This document shows, in pieces, positions 61,977 to 64,000 of a DNA stretch of 64,000 bases. Source of the DNA: Deltaproteobacteria bacterium (GTDB lineage Bacteria > Myxococcota > UBA727 > VGSZ01). Numbering within the stretch: the first letter of the stretch is position 1; every line of letters starts with the position of its first letter. The stretch is from positions 62,001 through 126,000 of the forward strand of contig JACOUT010000006.1 in assembly GCA_016177705.1 (NCBI GenBank), in the 5' to 3' direction. The notes below the pieces were generated by a model, which saw only the letters and a list, made by a program, of their open reading frames with translations, was not told where the DNA came from and searched no databases. A program made the position numbers and the translations under genes.

Positions 61977-62585
61977 TCAGCGTGCGGTCACGATCTCCCA
62001 CCCGAACACGCGCCCTCGGCGGTGGTGTGGGTGCACCAAGTCATCGAAGCGCGCGGTAGCCCTTGGTCCGAGAGTGCCCATCATCGGGGCCAGGCGCTCG
62101 AAGGCCTCGATGGCGGGGTCAAGGCTGATGTCATCGTGGTCGAACCCGTAGAGCAGGATCGCCTTGCGCCCGACAAGCTTGGAGGCGCCGAGCTTGCGGA
62201 TGTCGGTCAGCGCCGACCGGTCCTCGGGGTACGGCGACAGGATGTGCATGAGGATGTTGTCGTTGCGCAGGCCGTTGTCGCCGAGAAAGCGGAGCATCTT
62301 GACCTCGATGCACCAGTCCCATTGCGGCCCGGAGCCGACGCAGAGGTCGCATTTCTGACGGGGCGCCTCCGGATAGGGGACGCCCGTCGTGAGCTTGCCG
62401 GTGTAGCGGGTGTCGACGGCGACAAGCGTCTCGCAGATCAAGCGGACTGCGTCCATCTCCGCGTGCGGGCCGAACCCCGGCTGGAACGCGACCTTGGTGC
62501 GCGCATTCACCGCCTGCGGCGACTTCCCATCCGCGACCTTGATCGCCAGGGCGACGTCGTTCACAAGGGCATTGAGCTCGATCAC
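61977..62585 (-). CDS. putative PD-(D/E)XK nuclease-like protein
   Basis: The 202-residue protein contains KCDLCVGSGPQWDWCIEVKM, an Asp followed by Glu-x-Lys with hydrophobic strands, as in PD-(D/E)XK restriction-enzyme cores. A further strand-helix segment (RKAILLYGFDHDD) and an upstream conserved AFQPGFGPHAEMDA follow the layout. The start is GTG 62585, 9 bp after the stop of the next nuclease-like gene. A restriction or defence role together with that gene is likely but unproven. Confidence 0.55.
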   Translation of the reverse strand: MIELNALVNDVALAIKVADGKSPQAVNARTKVAFQPGFGPHAEMDAVRLICETLVAVDTRYTGKLTTGVPYPEAPRQKCDLCVGSGPQWDWCIEVKMLRFLGDNGLRNDNILMHILSPYPEDRSALTDIRKLGASKLVGRKAILLYGFDHDDISLDPAIEAFERLAPMMGTLGPRATARFDDLVHPHHRRGRVFGWEIVTAR

Positions 62586-62594
62586 GTCGTTGTC

Positions 62595-64000
62595 CTACGG
62601 CAGCCGCTCGCGGCGCTCAGCTTCGTTGCGCTTCTCGCGCACGAGGGCAGCCTGTTGCCCCTCGATGCTGCGCACGAGCACGATGGGGTCGGTCGTCTTC
62701 AGCGCGTCGCCCGTGAGCCAGAAGATGTGCAGGTGCGTGAGCCGGCTCTTGGTCACGGCCTCGGCGCGCGCCGCGGTCGTGATCCCGCCGCGCGGGACGA
62801 TGAAGAGCAGGTGGGTCGCGCCCGTTCCCGCCGCCGCACCGATCTCGCGGTCGACGCGGTCGGAGCTCAGGTTCACCTCCTCGTCGACGTTCTTCACCTG
62901 GATGTGCCAACGCTGGTAGGCGAAGCCGACATCGCGCTCGGCGGTGAGGTCCACCTCGATCGGCATGCGCTTCCTCCAGCCGGTGACGCGTAGCCCGAGC
63001 ATCAGGCACATATGCACCGCGAGGCGCTCGCCGGCGTGTCCGCGCTGCTCAGCATGGCCAGCGTCGAGAACTGCAAGCGCTTCCTTCAGCGTGCCGAGCT
63101 CGCTCAAGAGAAAGCCGGCGGCCGACTGTTCGAGCAAGAGGCGGATCTGATCGTCGGTGAGCTTGATGCCCTTCACGCTGAGCTTCAGGTTCACCCGCGT
63201 GCCACCCTTGCCCTTGCCGCGCTCGACCGCCTCGACGAGCCCGTGCTCGATCAGTCGGCGCACGAACGAGCCGAGCGCCTTTGAGGGGATCCTTACGTCT
63301 GGGGCACGCGCCTCAGCCAGCTTCCGCACGTCGGGCGCTTCAAGGAGCGGCGAGCCGGTCTGCGCGGCGAGCACCCGCGCGGCGAGGATGAACTCCACCT
63401 GCGCGCTATCGAGCCCGAGCATCTGCGTCACACCGGGTCCGACGACGGCCGCGAGGCCCTTGGCGATGACGGCGTAGGCCCCCGTCTTGGAGATGACCCC
63501 CGCGCGCGCGAGCCACGCGCGCATCGTCGAGATGTTCTTCGACGTCGGGTGCTGGCCAAGCTCCTCGTTGAGCACCTCCATGTTCGGCTTGGTGCCGCGC
63601 AGCTCGTAGCGCTGTATGGCCTCAATGAGGCGGTAGCCGCCGCACATGGCGAGGATGTGCCGCGCGAAGGCGGCGTCGCGCTCGGCGTTGGACGCCGTGC
63701 GGATCATGGTGCCCGCAGTCGTCAGGGTGATCTTGTTGTCCTCGTCGGCATCGACGAGGCCGTAGTTGCCGAGTGCTTGCACCACGTGCGACGCCATGTC
63801 GCGCCGGTTCTTCTCTTCGGCGATGTGGCTCAAGCATTTGTCGGCGATGACGTCCTGAAGCGCGCCCTTCAAACCTGCCCCAGCGGCCTGATCGAGCAGC
63901 CACTTCAGCAGCTTGTCGTCGCCGATGGTCTTCCCTAGCGTCGCGGGGGTGAAGTCCGGGGCATAGGGGATGAGGCCGCCCTCATCCTCGCCCTCGGCAT
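62595..64000 (-). CDS. Mrr-like restriction endonuclease-type protein (5' end beyond window)
   Basis: The open frame continues through position 64000, so at least 467 residues are visible and the start lies outside. A helical, winged-helix-type region (TKPNMEVLNEELGQHPTSKN, GSFVRRLIEHGLVEAVERG) is followed by a C-terminal core. There MPIEVDLTAERDVGF, WHIQVKNVDEEV and GATHLLFIVPRGGITTAA resemble Mrr-type nucleases (Asp, then Gln-x-Lys). It may read DNA modification. It is the upstream partner of the nuclease-like gene at 61977-62585 (9-bp gap), possibly a restriction or defence module. Confidence 0.6.
   Translation of the reverse strand, partial: AEGEDEGGLIPYAPDFTPATLGKTIGDDKLLKWLLDQAAGAGLKGALQDVIADKCLSHIAEEKNRRDMASHVVQALGNYGLVDADEDNKITLTTAGTMIRTASNAERDAAFARHILAMCGGYRLIEAIQRYELRGTKPNMEVLNEELGQHPTSKNISTMRAWLARAGVISKTGAYAVIAKGLAAVVGPGVTQMLGLDSAQVEFILAARVLAAQTGSPLLEAPDVRKLAEARAPDVRIPSKALGSFVRRLIEHGLVEAVERGKGKGGTRVNLKLSVKGIKLTDDQIRLLLEQSAAGFLLSELGTLKEALAVLDAGHAEQRGHAGERLAVHMCLMLGLRVTGWRKRMPIEVDLTAERDVGFAYQRWHIQVKNVDEEVNLSSDRVDREIGAAAGTGATHLLFIVPRGGITTAARAEAVTKSRLTHLHIFWLTGDALKTTDPIVLVRSIEGQQAALVREKRNEAERRERLP

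Larger units (their letters stand above)
45651..64000. mobile_element. left part of an integrated element in tRNA-Pro
   Basis: From attL rightward the genes are integrase, excisionase, regulators, a replication operon, cargo, recombination genes and nuclease-like genes. Capsid, portal, terminase, relaxase and type IV secretion genes are not seen, so the type (prophage, ICE, or plasmid-like element) is open. The right end is outside the window. Confidence 0.8.

Overview
The window is about 64 kb of very GC-rich bacterial DNA that reads as a Myxococcota (deltaproteobacterial) chromosome. The evidence is lineage-typical: secreted lipoproteins with long Gly-Glu repeat linkers, one protein ending in a MYXO-CTERM-like tail (40593-41327), two membrane Ser/Thr kinases (one with the HRDVS catalytic loop common in myxobacteria), PEGA domains, and dense operons with ATGA/GTGA start-stop overlaps. 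This placement is inference from gene content; no rRNA is present.

Positions 1-45.6 kb are host chromosome. Housekeeping and metabolism: an NFACT/RqcH-like protein, an acyl-CoA dehydrogenase, a coupled leftward operon (hydrolase, rsmB, rpe, gamma-glutamyltransferase), queE, peptide deformylase, kbl-tdh for threonine catabolism, sthA transhydrogenase and tRNA-Glu(CTC). Signalling and envelope genes: two Ser/Thr kinases, a PilZ protein, an ECF sigma/anti-sigma pair with secretin-like exported proteins, a DUF4175-like coiled-coil membrane protein coupled to a gluzincin-TPR-PEGA protein, a TlpA thioredoxin, tandem DUF4139 (MuiA-like) proteins, an M23 peptidase, and a SycD/LcrH-like chaperone coupled to a PP2C phosphatase. 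Two toxin-antitoxin pairs (VapBC type, HigBA type) lie at 23.0-26.5 kb. Five proteins carry (Gly-Glu)n tracts encoded by hexanucleotide minisatellites.

From 45.65 kb to the right edge the window holds the left part of an integrated element. Its tyrosine integrase gene runs into a 45-bp 3' fragment of a tRNA-Pro(CGG) gene (attL) that is followed by the tRNA's own terminator. Next come an AlpA-like excisionase, a MerR-like regulator, a divergent control region and a replication operon. That operon encodes a 1512-residue protein joining a Zn ribbon and a P-loop ATPase/helicase-like module to a complete family A DNA polymerase core whose proofreading domain appears inactivated. It is followed by a small unknown protein and an FtsH/M41-like metalloprotease fragment. 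Further right are three envelope-type cargo genes, an XRE regulator, a Rad52-like annealing protein coupled to a Fe-S PD-(D/E)XK nuclease, a 34-codon microprotein, a DUF932 protein and two further PD-(D/E)XK-like proteins, the last running off the edge. No capsid, tail or conjugation gene is visible, so phage, ICE or plasmid-like nature cannot be decided here. The intact tRNA-Pro and right end should lie beyond position 64000.

The most unusual object is the helicase-polymerase fusion. Secondary points of interest are the chaperone-PP2C pair, a 13-G tract inside a signal-peptide coding region, the integrase reading through attL, and the nuclease-like pair at the right edge.
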